In this document: positions 33,791-45,820 of the stretch, piece after piece
How positions within the stretch are numbered: position 1 is the first letter of the stretch
Layout of the letters: every line of letters begins with the position of its first letter
NCBI RefSeq assembly: GCF_008271805.1
Contig: NZ_VSRY01000103.1
Span: 152,516 to 216,515, forward strand
Origin: Streptomyces sp. TRM49041
Lineage (GTDB): Bacteria; Actinomycetota; Actinomycetes; Streptomycetales; Streptomycetaceae
Direction of reading: 5' to 3'
Length of the DNA: 64,000 bases
Program-made: the position numbers and the translations under genes
The notes under the pieces: model-generated
What the model was told of the DNA's origin: nothing
The model's input: only the letters and a program-made list of their open reading frames with translations
Database searches by the model: none

Positions 33791-34813
33791 CTACTTCAGC
33801 TTCGTGCCCGCCGAGCGCAGCGACTGGCACGCCTCGGTGACGCGCTTGGCCATGCTCGCCTCGGCCACCTTGCCCCAGGTGCGCGGGTCGTAGGTCTTCT
33901 TCGAGCCGACCTCGCCGTCGACCTTCAGGACGCCGTCGTAGTTCTTGAACATGTGGTCCGCGACCGGACGGGTGAAGGCGTACTGCGTGTCGGTGTCGAG
34001 GTTCATCTTGACAACGCCGTTCTCCAGGGCGGTGGCGATCTCCTCCGCCGTGGAGCCGGAGCCGCCGTGGAAGACGAAGTCGAACGGGTCGGTCTTGCCG
34101 AAGCGCTCGGACACACCCTGCTGGAGGTCCTTCAGCAGCTCGGGGCGGAGCACGACGTTGCCCGGCTTGTAGACGCCGTGGACGTTGCCGAAGGAGGCGG
34201 CCAGCAGGTAGCGGCCCTTCTCGCCCAGGCCGAGCGCCTCGGCGGTGCGGATCGCGTCGTCGACCGTGGTGTACAGCTCGTCGTTGATCTCGTGGGTGAC
34301 GCCGTCCTCCTCGCCACCGGTCGGGGTGATCTCGACCTCAAGGATGATCTTCGCGGCGGCGGCCTGCGCGAGCAGCTCCTGGCCGATGGCCAGGTTGTCG
34401 GCGAGGGTCTCGGCCGAGCCGTCCCACATGTGCGACTGGAAGAGCGGGTTCTCACCCTTGGCCACACGCTCGGCGGAGACGGCCAGCAGCGGGCGGACGT
34501 AGCCGTCCAGCTTGTCCTTCGGGCAGTGGTCGGTGTGGAGCGCCACCGTGATGTCGTACTTCGCGGCGACGATGTGCGCGAACTCGGCCAGGGCCACCGC
34601 GCCCGTCACCATGTCCTTGCTGTACTGGCCGCCCAGGAACTCCGCGCCACCGGTCGAGATCTGGATGATGCCGTCGCTCTCGGCCTCCGCGAAGCCGCGC
34701 AGGGCGGCGTGCAGAGTCTGCGACGACGTCACGTTGATGGCCGGGTAGGCGAACTTGCCTGCCTTCGCCCGGTCGAGCATCTCGTTGTAGACCTCGGGGG
34801 TTGCGATGGGCAT
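33791..34813 (-). CDS. fba: class II fructose-bisphosphate aldolase
   Basis: 340 residues. HTDHCPKDKLD holds the zinc His, HGGSGSTAEEIATAL the catalytic phosphate-binding loop, and NLDTDTQYAFTRP near the end. It splits fructose 1,6-bisphosphate in glycolysis or makes it in gluconeogenesis. The promoter lies 27-150 bases upstream, next to the parS site. Confidence 0.98.
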   Translation of the reverse strand: MPIATPEVYNEMLDRAKAGKFAYPAINVTSSQTLHAALRGFAEAESDGIIQISTGGAEFLGGQYSKDMVTGAVALAEFAHIVAAKYDITVALHTDHCPKDKLDGYVRPLLAVSAERVAKGENPLFQSHMWDGSAETLADNLAIGQELLAQAAAAKIILEVEITPTGGEEDGVTHEINDELYTTVDDAIRTAEALGLGEKGRYLLAASFGNVHGVYKPGNVVLRPELLKDLQQGVSERFGKTDPFDFVFHGGSGSTAEEIATALENGVVKMNLDTDTQYAFTRPVADHMFKNYDGVLKVDGEVGSKKTYDPRTWGKVAEASMAKRVTEACQSLRSAGTKLK

Positions 34814-34940
34814 CTGTCCGCTCCTTGTGATCTGCGGTTGCGTGCGTGGCTGATCCCTGACCTGGGGGCGACGTCATCGTCGCATCTATCTTTCCAGACC
34901 GCCCCGCAGTGTCCTCCCCCTGGACTGCCGAGGCATGCGT

Positions 34941-34978
34941 GACGGGTGGGTCGTTTCACGTGAAACGACCCACCCGTC
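34941..34978. other. parS: parS centromere site in a 38-base palindrome
   Basis: GTTTCACGTGAAAC at 34953-34966 is the exact bacterial parS consensus bound by ParB. It is embedded in a perfect palindrome with 19-base arms from 34941 to 34978, so the sequence also could act as a terminator between fba and pyrE. Streptomyces chromosomes have many parS sites around oriC. Confidence 0.93.
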
Positions 34979-35052
34979 GGAGAAGGCGCAGGTCAGGCGT
35001 AGGTCAGGCATAAGCCGGTCGGAGGTGGGGCGGGGCCGGGCGGGCGCCCGGC

Positions 35053-35601
35053 TCAGGCGAGACCCAGCTCGTCCAGGGCGTACGCGTACCGGTACGGCAC
35101 CCCCGCCGTCTCGCTGATCTTCTCGGCCGCGCCGGTCGCCCGGTCCACGATCGTCGCGACCGCGACGACCTCGGCACCGGCCTCGCGGACCGCCTCGACG
35201 GCGGTGAGCGGAGAGCCGCCCGTGGTGGAGGTGTCCTCGACGACCAGGACGCGGCGGCCCTTGATGTCCGGGCCCTCGACGCGGCGCTGCATGCCGTGGG
35301 CCTTGGCGGCCTTGCGGACGACGAACGCGTCCAGGGTTCGGCCGCGCGCGGCGGCCGCGTGCAGCATCGACGTGGCGACCGGGTCGGCGCCCAGGGTCAG
35401 ACCGCCCACCGCGTCGAACTCGAGGTCGGCGGTCAGATCGAGCATGACCTGACCGACGAGCGGCGACGCGGCGCCGTCCAGCGTGATCCGGCGCAGGTCG
35501 ACGTAGTAGTCGGCCTCCAGACCCGAGGAGAGGGTCACCTTGCCGTGCACCACGGCCTTGTCCTTGATCTGCTGGAGCAGATCGGCTCGTACGTCAGTCA
35601 T
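35053..35601 (-). CDS. pyrE: orotate phosphoribosyltransferase
   Basis: 182 residues from ATG 35601. The PRPP loop VLVVEDTSTTGGSPL is at residues 113-127; the N-terminal HGKVTLSSGLEADYYVDLRRITLDG and the loop FVVRKAAKAHGMQRRVEG are those of PyrE. It makes OMP from orotate and PRPP in pyrimidine synthesis. It follows the epimerase on this strand. Confidence 0.97.
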   Translation of the reverse strand: MTDVRADLLQQIKDKAVVHGKVTLSSGLEADYYVDLRRITLDGAASPLVGQVMLDLTADLEFDAVGGLTLGADPVATSMLHAAAARGRTLDAFVVRKAAKAHGMQRRVEGPDIKGRRVLVVEDTSTTGGSPLTAVEAVREAGAEVVAVATIVDRATGAAEKISETAGVPYRYAYALDELGLA

Positions 35602-35637
35602 GCCCACGAGCTTAAGCCGAGCCCGGCACGACGCCGC

Positions 35638-36477
35638 TCAGAGGCGGCGCCAGGTCCAGGTCGTCTCGATCTCCAGCGGGTCGATGGGCGTCACCAGGCG
35701 CGGCGCGGTGTTCAGCCCGTTCGGCGGCCCCGACTGCGGCTCGACGCAGACGGCGGCCTCCTGCTCGTCGTACACGACGACCCACGGGGTGCGGCTGGTG
35801 ACCTTCAGCTCCAGCCGCCCGGGCCAGGTGAGGGTGACGTCGACGCCGTCGGGCATGCCGAAGCAGTCGTCCCACGGGCCGGGCTCGGGCGGGATGCGGC
35901 GGCCGGTGGGGAGGTGGTCCTCACCGCGCTCCTCCTGCCACGCGGGCGTGAAGTCCAGCGTCACGTCCTCACTGCCGCTGCCGGTGCCGCTGCCGCTGCC
36001 GCTGCCGCTGTCGCCGCTCCCGCCGCCGAGCCTGCGGTTGAACCACGGGTGCCAGCCGGCCTGCGCCGGGAAGGAGTCGCCGTATGTCTCGACGCCCAGC
36101 CGGAGGGTGAGCGAGGAGTCGGTCAGCTCGAACATCTGGGTGACCCGCCCGGAATACGGCCACGGGTCGGCCAGGTCGTATGTGAACACCGCCTCCGTCT
36201 TGTCGGCGCGAGCCGTGCGCCAGGCGGTGTCACGGCCGGTGCCGTGCATCGCGTGGGGCGGCGCGTCGAGCGGCAGCCGGTGCTCGGTCGCGCCGTTCAG
36301 AAAGCGGCCGTGCGCGGTGCGGCCGCACCACGGCACCATGGGAAAGCAGCCGTACCGCTCGCCCTGGCGCAGCAGTTCGCCGCCGCCGATCCGGAGTCCG
36401 CTGATGCGGCAGCCGTTCGCCGGCGTGATGGTCAACTCGACGTCTCCGGCGGCCAGCCGGATGTCCTCTTCACTCAT
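35638..36477 (-). CDS. aldose 1-epimerase
   Basis: 279 residues from ATG 36477. PHAMHGTGRDTAWR contains the catalytic His; AGWHPWFNR the second His; VCVEPQSGPPNGLN the catalytic Glu. A Gly/Ser repeat (residues about 158-170, DNA around 35966-36010) inserts between strands. Mutarotates a hexose. It is separated from pyrE by 36 bases. Confidence 0.92.
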   Translation of the reverse strand: MSEEDIRLAAGDVELTITPANGCRISGLRIGGGELLRQGERYGCFPMVPWCGRTAHGRFLNGATEHRLPLDAPPHAMHGTGRDTAWRTARADKTEAVFTYDLADPWPYSGRVTQMFELTDSSLTLRLGVETYGDSFPAQAGWHPWFNRRLGGGSGDSGSGSGSGTGSGSEDVTLDFTPAWQEERGEDHLPTGRRIPPEPGPWDDCFGMPDGVDVTLTWPGRLELKVTSRTPWVVVYDEQEAAVCVEPQSGPPNGLNTAPRLVTPIDPLEIETTWTWRRL

Positions 36478-36509
36478 GCTCACACCGCCGACCCTACGTG
36501 CGCCCGCGG

Positions 36510-37463
36510 CTACCGGCGGCGGCGCAGCGCACGGCCCACGACCACCGCCGAGGCGAGAGCGAGCGCGGCGGCGGGGGCGAGCCAGCGCAGCGCGCTGGAG
36601 GCGGACGTGGTGTCCGGACCCGGCACCGGCGCGTAGCGGCCGCGCGGAGGGGCGTGGTCGACCTCCTCGGCACTGCGCCCGATCATGGTCCGCCGGGCGT
36701 GCGCGGCCTCGGCCGGTGGCTCGTCGGGGGCGGTCTCGTCGAGCGGGAAGTCGTCGACGGCGAACGGGTCGAGGGAGGACGGCGGTACGGGGGCGTCGAA
36801 CACGGTCGGGCGCCGCGCGTCGGAGTCGTCGGCGAGGTCCTCGTCGACGCCGTCGTCGACGCCGTCGTCGTCCACGTCCTCGTCGTCCACGTCCTCGTCG
36901 TCCACGCCCTCGTCCACCTCCTCGACGTCCGCCTCGGCCACGTCGTCCGCGCGGTCCGCCTCGGCCGCCCCACCGGCCGCCTTCTCGGTGCTCCTGTCGG
37001 CAGGGCCGGTATCAGCGGCGCCCTGGTCACCCTCCCCCGCCGTCTCGGCGAGCGACTCGGCGAATCGGTCCAGCAGGCGGTGCGCCGCCGACGTCACGGC
37101 GTCGTCCGGGAGGTCGGCCAGGCGGCCCTCCGCGCTCGCGGTCCCGGTGAACGCCAGGGTCGTGCCGTCCTCGGCCGGGTCGAGCCGGGCCGTCAGTGCG
37201 ACCTTCACACCGCCGCCGCCACGCACCTCGGTGCCCTCGCCCTCGACGTCGTACGCGCCGTCGTCCCGGACGACGACGCGCAGCGCGCCCCGGTAGGTGA
37301 TGGTGTGCCCGCCGACGCGCAGCTTGAGGCGGCCCGACAGCGGGCCGGCCGACGCGTCCGCGTCCTGTTGGAGCCCTGGGACGCAGCGGGCGACTCGGGC
37401 GGAGTCCGCCAGCACGTCACGGAGGGTCTGTACGGCAACCGGAACGAACACCTCATGCTCCAT
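36510..37463 (-). CDS. SRPBCC/CoxG-like protein, acidic linker, C-terminal TM
   Basis: 317 residues. Residues 1-145 are an SRPBCC fold (VFVPVAVQTLRDVLADSARVARCVPGLQ, VRGGGGVKVALTARLDP, LAFTGTASAEGRLADL). Residues 150-215 are a very acidic tract with repeats of DVDDED; then a Pro-rich part and a C-terminal TM (LRWLAPAAALALASAVVVG) ending in Arg. The domain resembles CoxG-type membrane recruitment proteins, but no CO dehydrogenase gene is near. The acidic repeat is encoded by GTCGTC repeats on the plus strand. Confidence 0.86.
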   Translation of the reverse strand: MEHEVFVPVAVQTLRDVLADSARVARCVPGLQQDADASAGPLSGRLKLRVGGHTITYRGALRVVVRDDGAYDVEGEGTEVRGGGGVKVALTARLDPAEDGTTLAFTGTASAEGRLADLPDDAVTSAAHRLLDRFAESLAETAGEGDQGAADTGPADRSTEKAAGGAAEADRADDVAEADVEEVDEGVDDEDVDDEDVDDDGVDDGVDEDLADDSDARRPTVFDAPVPPSSLDPFAVDDFPLDETAPDEPPAEAAHARRTMIGRSAEEVDHAPPRGRYAPVPGPDTTSASSALRWLAPAAALALASAVVVGRALRRRR

Positions 37464-37568
37464 GGAAGTCGAGCCTACCCACGCCCGGCCGTCCCGTCCC
37501 CGTTCCTCGCGACACCGATGCCGTCCGGCCAGGAACCGGCCCCCTCTCGGCCCCGCCCGGCGCGCCGG

Positions 37569-39213
37569 TCAGCCGTAGCGCGGGTGCATCAGCGTCGAAG
37601 GCGGCAGCCCGGGCAGCCGGGACCGCTCGGCGCGGCGCGCCCCCGCCTCCAGGGCGGCCACGGTCGGCACGTCCCGGGGCGGCGCGGCGGGCGAGAGACC
37701 AAGCGGGAGGGGCTCCGGGGAGCGGGCGGCGGCCGGCGCGGCCAGGACGAGTCCCCAGTCGTGCGGGGCGCGCGGGGGCTCGCCCGCCGACCGGTCGGGG
37801 CCGCCCGCGAAGCCGGCCGGCCGACCGGTGACGCCGTAGGGGCGGGTGGTGAACCCTGCGGCCCGCAGGGTGGCGTCCACCGTCCAGTACGTGTGCGGCC
37901 GGGCCCGCATGGGACCGGCGTGGACGGCCAGGCGGCCGCGGTCGGCGAGGACGCGCGCGGTGAGGCCGTAGAACTCCTCCGAGTACAGCTTGGTGCCGGC
38001 CGTGATGCCCGGGTGCGGCAGATCGGAGATGATCACGTCGTACGGCGAGGTGTGCGGCGCGGTCCTGAGCCAGTGGAAGGCGTCGGCGTGCACGACGCGG
38101 ACCCGGCGGTCGCCGTACGCGTGCCCGTTGAGCCGGGTCAGGGCCGGGTCGGTGCGGGCGAGACGTACGACACCGGGGTCGACCTCGACGACGGTCACGG
38201 ACTCCACGTCGTCGTACCGCAGGACCTCCCGGGCCGCGAGCCCGTCGCCTCCGCCGAGGATGAGCACACGCGCGTGGGGCCCGCGCATGGCCGGGTGGAC
38301 CAGGGCCTGGTGGTAGCGGCACTCGTCGCGCCCGCTGATCCGCAGCCGCCCGTCCAGAAACAGGTCGGGCGGCTCGTCCCGGCGGCCGGTCAGCACCACT
38401 TCCTGCACGGACGTCTGGACGGCGACGCGTACCCGGTCGCCGTAGACGGCGTGGCGGGCGAACCTTTCGAAGTCGTCGACCAGAGCCGTGGCCGTGGCCA
38501 GCACGCACAGTACGGCGGCGTTGGCGGAGATCAGCAGGAGCCGCTCACGGCACGTCAGATCGCGGCCGAAGAGCCACAGCACGAGCACCCCGCCCACCAC
38601 CGTGTTCACCGCGCCGGTGAGCAGCGCGCTGGTGAGCTGCCCCAGCCACGGCAGCAGCAGAAAGGGAAAGGCGAGACCGCCGACCAGCGCCCCGACGTAG
38701 TCGGCGGCGAAGAGGTCCGCGACCGTGCCGCCCGCGTCCTGGTCGTCCCGGCGCGAGATGCGCTGGATCAGTGTCATCAGCAGCGGTATCTCGGCGCCGA
38801 TGAGCACCCCGATGGCGAGTGAGAAAGCGACCAGCACGTACCGGGAGCCGCCGAGCCAGGCGAACGACGCGTACAGCGCGAGCGCCGAGCAGCCGCCGAT
38901 CAGCGCGAGCAGCGCCTCAAGGAGCCCGAATCCGACGGCGGCGCGGCAGCGCAGACGTTTGGCGAGCAGCGAGCCGACGCCCATCGCGAAGACCATCACG
39001 GAGAGCACCACGGACGCCTGTGTGACGGAGTCGCCGATCAGATACGCGGCGAGGGCGACCAGCTCCAGCTCGTAGACCAGCCCGCAGGCGGCACACGAAC
39101 ACGGCCGCCAGCACCAGGAACCGGCCCGCCCGCGGCCCCGGCGGTCCTGGCGCCGCCGCCTTCTGGGCGGTCGGCGCCGGGTCCGCGGACGCGGAGGCGG
39201 GCGCATCGAGCAT
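37569..39213 (-). CDS. polyamine aminopropyltransferase with TM domain (apparent frameshift)
   Basis: The long frame covers the C-terminal catalytic part with [38 protein letters not shown] and [10 protein letters not shown], plus six TM helices. The expected N-terminus is in another frame: [18 protein letters not shown] from 39213 to [11 protein letters not shown], then one base is missing near 39088-39096 and the reading continues as [20 protein letters not shown]. Joining the two gives a normal full-length spermidine-synthase-like membrane protein of about 548 residues. So either a single-base deletion has occurred or the assembly is wrong. Function by family: polyamine transfer; the membrane part is of unknown role. 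Confidence 0.85.
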
Positions 39214-39263
39214 GCGTTAACGCTACGTCGGGCCCTACTCGCTGCTTGTCACCCACACGAGTG

Positions 39264-39833
39264 CTACTGGCGCGTTGAAGGCATGGTGACGCCTCCGGCC
39301 TGGCCGTGCCGGGACTGGGGCCGGGGCTGGGGCTGGAAGCCCACGCTGGTCCGGGTCACGACGAGTTGGCCCTCCTGCGGGTACGCGTGCCAGGTGCGCC
39401 ACTGCACCCGGCCCTCGTGGCGCTGCGCCAGCATGGCCGTGAACGCGTGCGGCGAGCCCGGGAACGTACCGGCGAGGCCGTTGGGATGGTCCGCGACGAG
39501 CGCCAGCAGTTCCTGCGCCCGGGCCGCGAACGAGCCGCGCGACAGCGTCTCCACGCGCGCGGCGAACTCGTACTCCCAGCCGCCGATCCGCTTCGCCACG
39601 CCGAGCGGCAGCGCTGTGCTGCTGCCGGGCATACAGGCGACCGTCTCGGAGCAGCTGCCGCGCTCCTCCGCCAGCAGGACCTGGTGGGACGCGCCGAGCA
39701 GTCTCAGTTGCAGGGTCGCACCGGACAGTTCGAGGTCGAGCACGGCGAGGGCGGGCAGCGCCTCCCGCCCCAGCGCCCAGGCCAGGTCGGCTGCGCGCGT
39801 GTCGGTGTACGCAGTCTGAAGGGTCGTGAGCAT
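39264..39833 (-). CDS. DUF2617 protein
   Basis: 189 residues. LTTLQTAYTDTRAADLAWALG, ALPALAVLDLELSGATLQLRLLGASHQV and FPGSPHAFTAMLA mark this actinobacterial family. It immediately precedes the aminopropyltransferase gene in reading direction, 50 bases apart, and the two are commonly linked in Streptomyces. No enzymatic motif is visible. Confidence 0.88.
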   Translation of the reverse strand: MLTTLQTAYTDTRAADLAWALGREALPALAVLDLELSGATLQLRLLGASHQVLLAEERGSCSETVACMPGSSTALPLGVAKRIGGWEYEFAARVETLSRGSFAARAQELLALVADHPNGLAGTFPGSPHAFTAMLAQRHEGRVQWRTWHAYPQEGQLVVTRTSVGFQPQPRPQSRHGQAGGVTMPSTRQ

Positions 39834-40155
39834 GAGTCAGCTCCGCAAGCACGGTGACGTGACGGGTGGACCGGGGCGTCGTCCCGGAAAGATGTTCAGG
39901 GGACTGGGGGTACCGGCTCGGGGTCCACACGAGGTCCGAGGGCTCGTTGTACTCGACAGCGAGGGAATCATGAACCACGCGGGCTCACAGCGTCTTTACC
40001 CAACTTTGCGCCGTTTCCATCCCTGTAGGGGCTCGACGGTTCAACTTCTCACCAGTACGCGCATATTGGGGCGCACAAGTGGTCATCGGGGGCGCGCCCG
40101 GCGGGAGTTCACCACCGCCGGGCGCCTGTCGTGGAGACGGACCGGCTGCCCCGTG
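39834..40155. other. intergenic, no supported gene
   Basis: The 5' region of the DUF2617 gene and the 3' flank of the Gly-rich peptide gene. The stretch 39990-40080 is less GC-rich and is a candidate promoter; I see no clear operator. Confidence 0.4.
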
Positions 40156-40374
40156 TCAGCCGCCTCCGCCGCCTCCGCCCCCTCCGCAGCCGCCCCCACC
40201 GCAGGAGGAGCCGCCGCCTCCGTCCCCGTCGCCCCACCAGCCGCCGGACGAGCGGCCGGACGAGCGGCCGGACGAGCGGCCGGACGAGCCGCTTCCGCCG
40301 CCGGACCCCATGAGGGTGGCGAACGCGATGATCACCAGCACGGCCATTGCCGCGACGATCAGCAGAGGCAACAT
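40156..40374 (-). CDS. Gly-rich one-TM peptide (a)
   Basis: 72 residues: a TM segment (LPLLIVAAMAVLVIIAFATLM), then Ser-Gly-Arg repeats and a Gly/Cys-rich tail with SSCGGGGCGGGG. It reads toward the DUF2617 gene. A 38-base element at 40434-40471 stands upstream and is repeated upstream of peptide (c). Function unknown. Confidence 0.65.
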   Translation of the reverse strand: MLPLLIVAAMAVLVIIAFATLMGSGGGSGSSGRSSGRSSGRSSGGWWGDGDGGGGSSCGGGGCGGGGGGGGG

Positions 40375-40433
40375 GCGCGTTCACCATCCCCCTCGCCGTG
40401 TGTGTGAGAGGCGCATCCCCGTTCTGCGGCCGT

Positions 40434-40471
40434 CCAAAGCCGAATTGAGGAACTTCAGAGGTTTCCCGGCG
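40434..40471 (-). promoter_or_regulatory. duplicated promoter element, copy 1
   Basis: 38 bases that match 35 of 38 with the copy at 40911-40948. On the minus strand it contains GGAAACCTCTG and AGTTCCTCAA. It lies 60-97 bases upstream of peptide gene (a). Confidence 0.8.
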
Positions 40472-40482
40472 CGGGGTTCGGC

Positions 40483-40569
40483 TCAGCTCCCGCCGCCGCC
40501 CCCGGTGAGGGCCATGAGCCCCACCAGTACCAGCGCCGGCGCACCGAACACCACGATCAGTCCGGTCAT
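40483..40569 (-). CDS. 28-residue one-TM peptide (b)
   Basis: 28 residues from ATG, with GGAGGAGG eight bases upstream. Composition: one hydrophobic segment (GLIVVFGAPALVLVGLMAL) with a short Gly-Gly-Gly-Ser tail. It begins 19 bases after peptide (c) ends and lies between (c) and (a) on the same strand. It is too short for automatic gene callers. The strong ribosome site and its neighbours make it credible. Confidence 0.55.
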   Translation of the reverse strand: MTGLIVVFGAPALVLVGLMALTGGGGGS

Positions 40570-40588
40570 GCCGTCCGCCTCCTCCGTG

Positions 40589-40852
40589 TCAGGAGCCCCC
40601 GCCACAGCCGCCGCCACCGCCGCCCCCACCCCCGCCGCACGAGGAACCCCCGCCGCAGGAGTGCCCCCCGCCGTCGGACCAGTGGCCGCCGCTCCCGCTG
40701 CCGCCCCCACCGCCGTACGACGAGTAGCGCCGCCGCCCGTTGCGCCGCCGTCCCCCGCCGGAGCCGGCCCTGAGGATCCCGGCGACGAGCAGCCCCGCAA
40801 CGGCGAGCAGCCCCGCAACGGCGAGCACCCCGAAGATCACCACGAATTCCAT
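40589..40852 (-). CDS. Gly-rich one-TM peptide (c)
   Basis: 87 residues: TM segment FGVLAVAGLLAVAGLLVAG, then an Arg-rich stretch (GGGRRRNGRRRY) and a Gly/Ser/Cys-rich tail like that of peptide (a). The same 38-base element stands upstream as for (a). Confidence 0.65.
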   Translation of the reverse strand: MEFVVIFGVLAVAGLLAVAGLLVAGILRAGSGGGRRRNGRRRYSSYGGGGGSGSGGHWSDGGGHSCGGGSSCGGGGGGGGGGCGGGS

Positions 40853-40910
40853 GTCCGATCACCCTCCCCCGTGTCATGTGTGTCAGGGGGATGCCCGCCC
40901 CCCGCGCCGC

Positions 40911-40948
40911 CCAAATCCGACTTGAGGAACTCCAGAGGTTTCCCGGCG
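40911..40948 (-). promoter_or_regulatory. duplicated promoter element, copy 2
   Basis: The second copy of the element (CCAAATCCGACTTGAGGAAC at its left end). Same orientation and nearly the same distance (59-96 bases) from the downstream ATG as copy 1. Confidence 0.8.
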
Positions 40949-41011
40949 ACGGAACGCCACGCACGCGCGCGCTCCCTTGAGCCGCACCCTGCTTCGCCGC
41001 AGGATGGCGCC

Positions 41012-42187
<1,176 letters not shown>

Positions 42188-42190
42188 CGC

Positions 42191-42240
42191 GACCCGGCCG
42201 GGGCGGTGACCCTCTGGGAGGTCACCGCCCCGGCCGGGTC
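42191..42240. terminator. strong bidirectional terminator
   Basis: A perfect 21-base stem (42191-42211 with 42220-42240) with an 8-base loop, starting 4 bases after the aminotransferase stop and 22 bases from the YbjN stop. Confidence 0.9.
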
Positions 42241-42261
42241 ACGGTCGTGCGGTACGGGCGC

Positions 42262-42807
42262 TCAGACCTCGTCGCCGGGCTTCTCGTCGCCCTCGGAGCC
42301 GTCACCGGTCTCCAGGCCGAACTGCTCGGCCAGCCACTTGTCGAACTCGATCGACGCGCGGACCCAGCTCACCGTGGACGACACGAAGTGCTCCAGGCTG
42401 ACGCCCGTGCCGATCAGCATCTGGGCCTCGCCGATGAGGCGGACGGTGGCACCGCCCTGCTCGTCCTCGTGGAGGTGGCTGTAGACCTTCGGCCACAGCG
42501 TGCGGCGGTTCCAGTCGTCGATGGTCTCCAGGATCTTCGTACGGTCCTCGACCGGGTGCGGGCGGTCGTAGAACGTGCGGACCGAGAAGACCTGCTGCTC
42601 CGCCTCCCCGCGGAACATGAAGTAGGTGCGGAAGTCCTCCCACGGCGCGGCGAGGTCACCCTCGTCGTCGACGACGTACTTGAGCTCCATCTGCTCGAGG
42701 AGCTGCTTCACAAGGTCCTGATCGGGGACGACGGGGCCCGCCGGTCCTGCGGCCTGTTGCTTGGGCTGGCCCCCGAAGTTCGGAATCGAGGACGGGTCGA
42801 TGCTCAC
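42262..42807 (-). CDS. YbjN-domain protein
   Basis: 181 residues from GTG 42807. LLEQMELKYVVDDEGDLAAPW, YFMFRGEAEQQVFSVRTFYDR and EHFVSSTVSWVRASIEF match the YbjN family (putative sensory transduction regulator). The protein is cytoplasmic with no catalytic motif. It is convergent with the aminotransferase. Confidence 0.88.
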   Translation of the reverse strand: MSIDPSSIPNFGGQPKQQAAGPAGPVVPDQDLVKQLLEQMELKYVVDDEGDLAAPWEDFRTYFMFRGEAEQQVFSVRTFYDRPHPVEDRTKILETIDDWNRRTLWPKVYSHLHEDEQGGATVRLIGEAQMLIGTGVSLEHFVSSTVSWVRASIEFDKWLAEQFGLETGDGSEGDEKPGDEV

Positions 42808-42982
42808 CGGGTAATTCCCTTCATACGGATACGGCCATCCTCTCCCATCCCGGGCGGTGCGTGGCAAGCCCGCCGGGCGGCGATCCGCTGCCGGCTGACA
42901 TGATCACCCGCCCGTGGCGGAGAAGACCCTGCTCGCGTTCCCCGCGGAGAGCCGGACGATGCCCGGCGCGGCGGACGTGGAG

Positions 42983-43020
42983 GACCCGTACGAGGGCGGG
43001 GACACCCCCTCGTACGGGTC
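42983..43020. terminator. clpB terminator
   Basis: GACCCGTACGAGGG at 42983-42996 pairs perfectly with its complement at 43007-43020; it stands 43 bases after the clpB stop. Confidence 0.8.
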
Positions 43021-43062
43021 GTCGCGCTCACGGTGTGAGGCGCGGCCTCCGCCGGGCGTCCG

Positions 43063-45648
<2,586 letters not shown>

Positions 45649-45763
45649 TTTTGCTGGGTCCTCCTCGGCTGCTGCTGACTGCTGGCGACGTCCATGTGTG
45701 ACGTCCATGTACGACGTCCAGGGGCGACATCCACCCGCTATGACTCAGTGAACGTCCACAAAG

Positions 45764-45782
45764 TTGAGTCTATTCCACTCAA
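45764..45782. promoter_or_regulatory. HAIR element (HspR site)
   Basis: TTGAGT-CTATTCC-ACTCAA, the core of the HspR inverted repeat CTTGAGT-N7-ACTCAAG, in the clpB / PPOX divergent promoter region. Confidence 0.92.
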
Positions 45783-45820
45783 TGTGCTGAGGGCCAGCAG
45801 TCGCCGGTAGGTTCCGGCTC

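Noticed and set aside
31565..34942. A 1125-codon plus-strand frame across DUF3152, DUF3151, the MalY-type gene and fba
   Set aside because: It crosses four well-supported minus-strand genes and shows no domain.
40079..41011. N-terminal extension of the aminotransferase frame with a Pro-rich stretch
   Set aside because: It is antisense to the Gly-rich peptide genes; the family's conserved start is at 41012.
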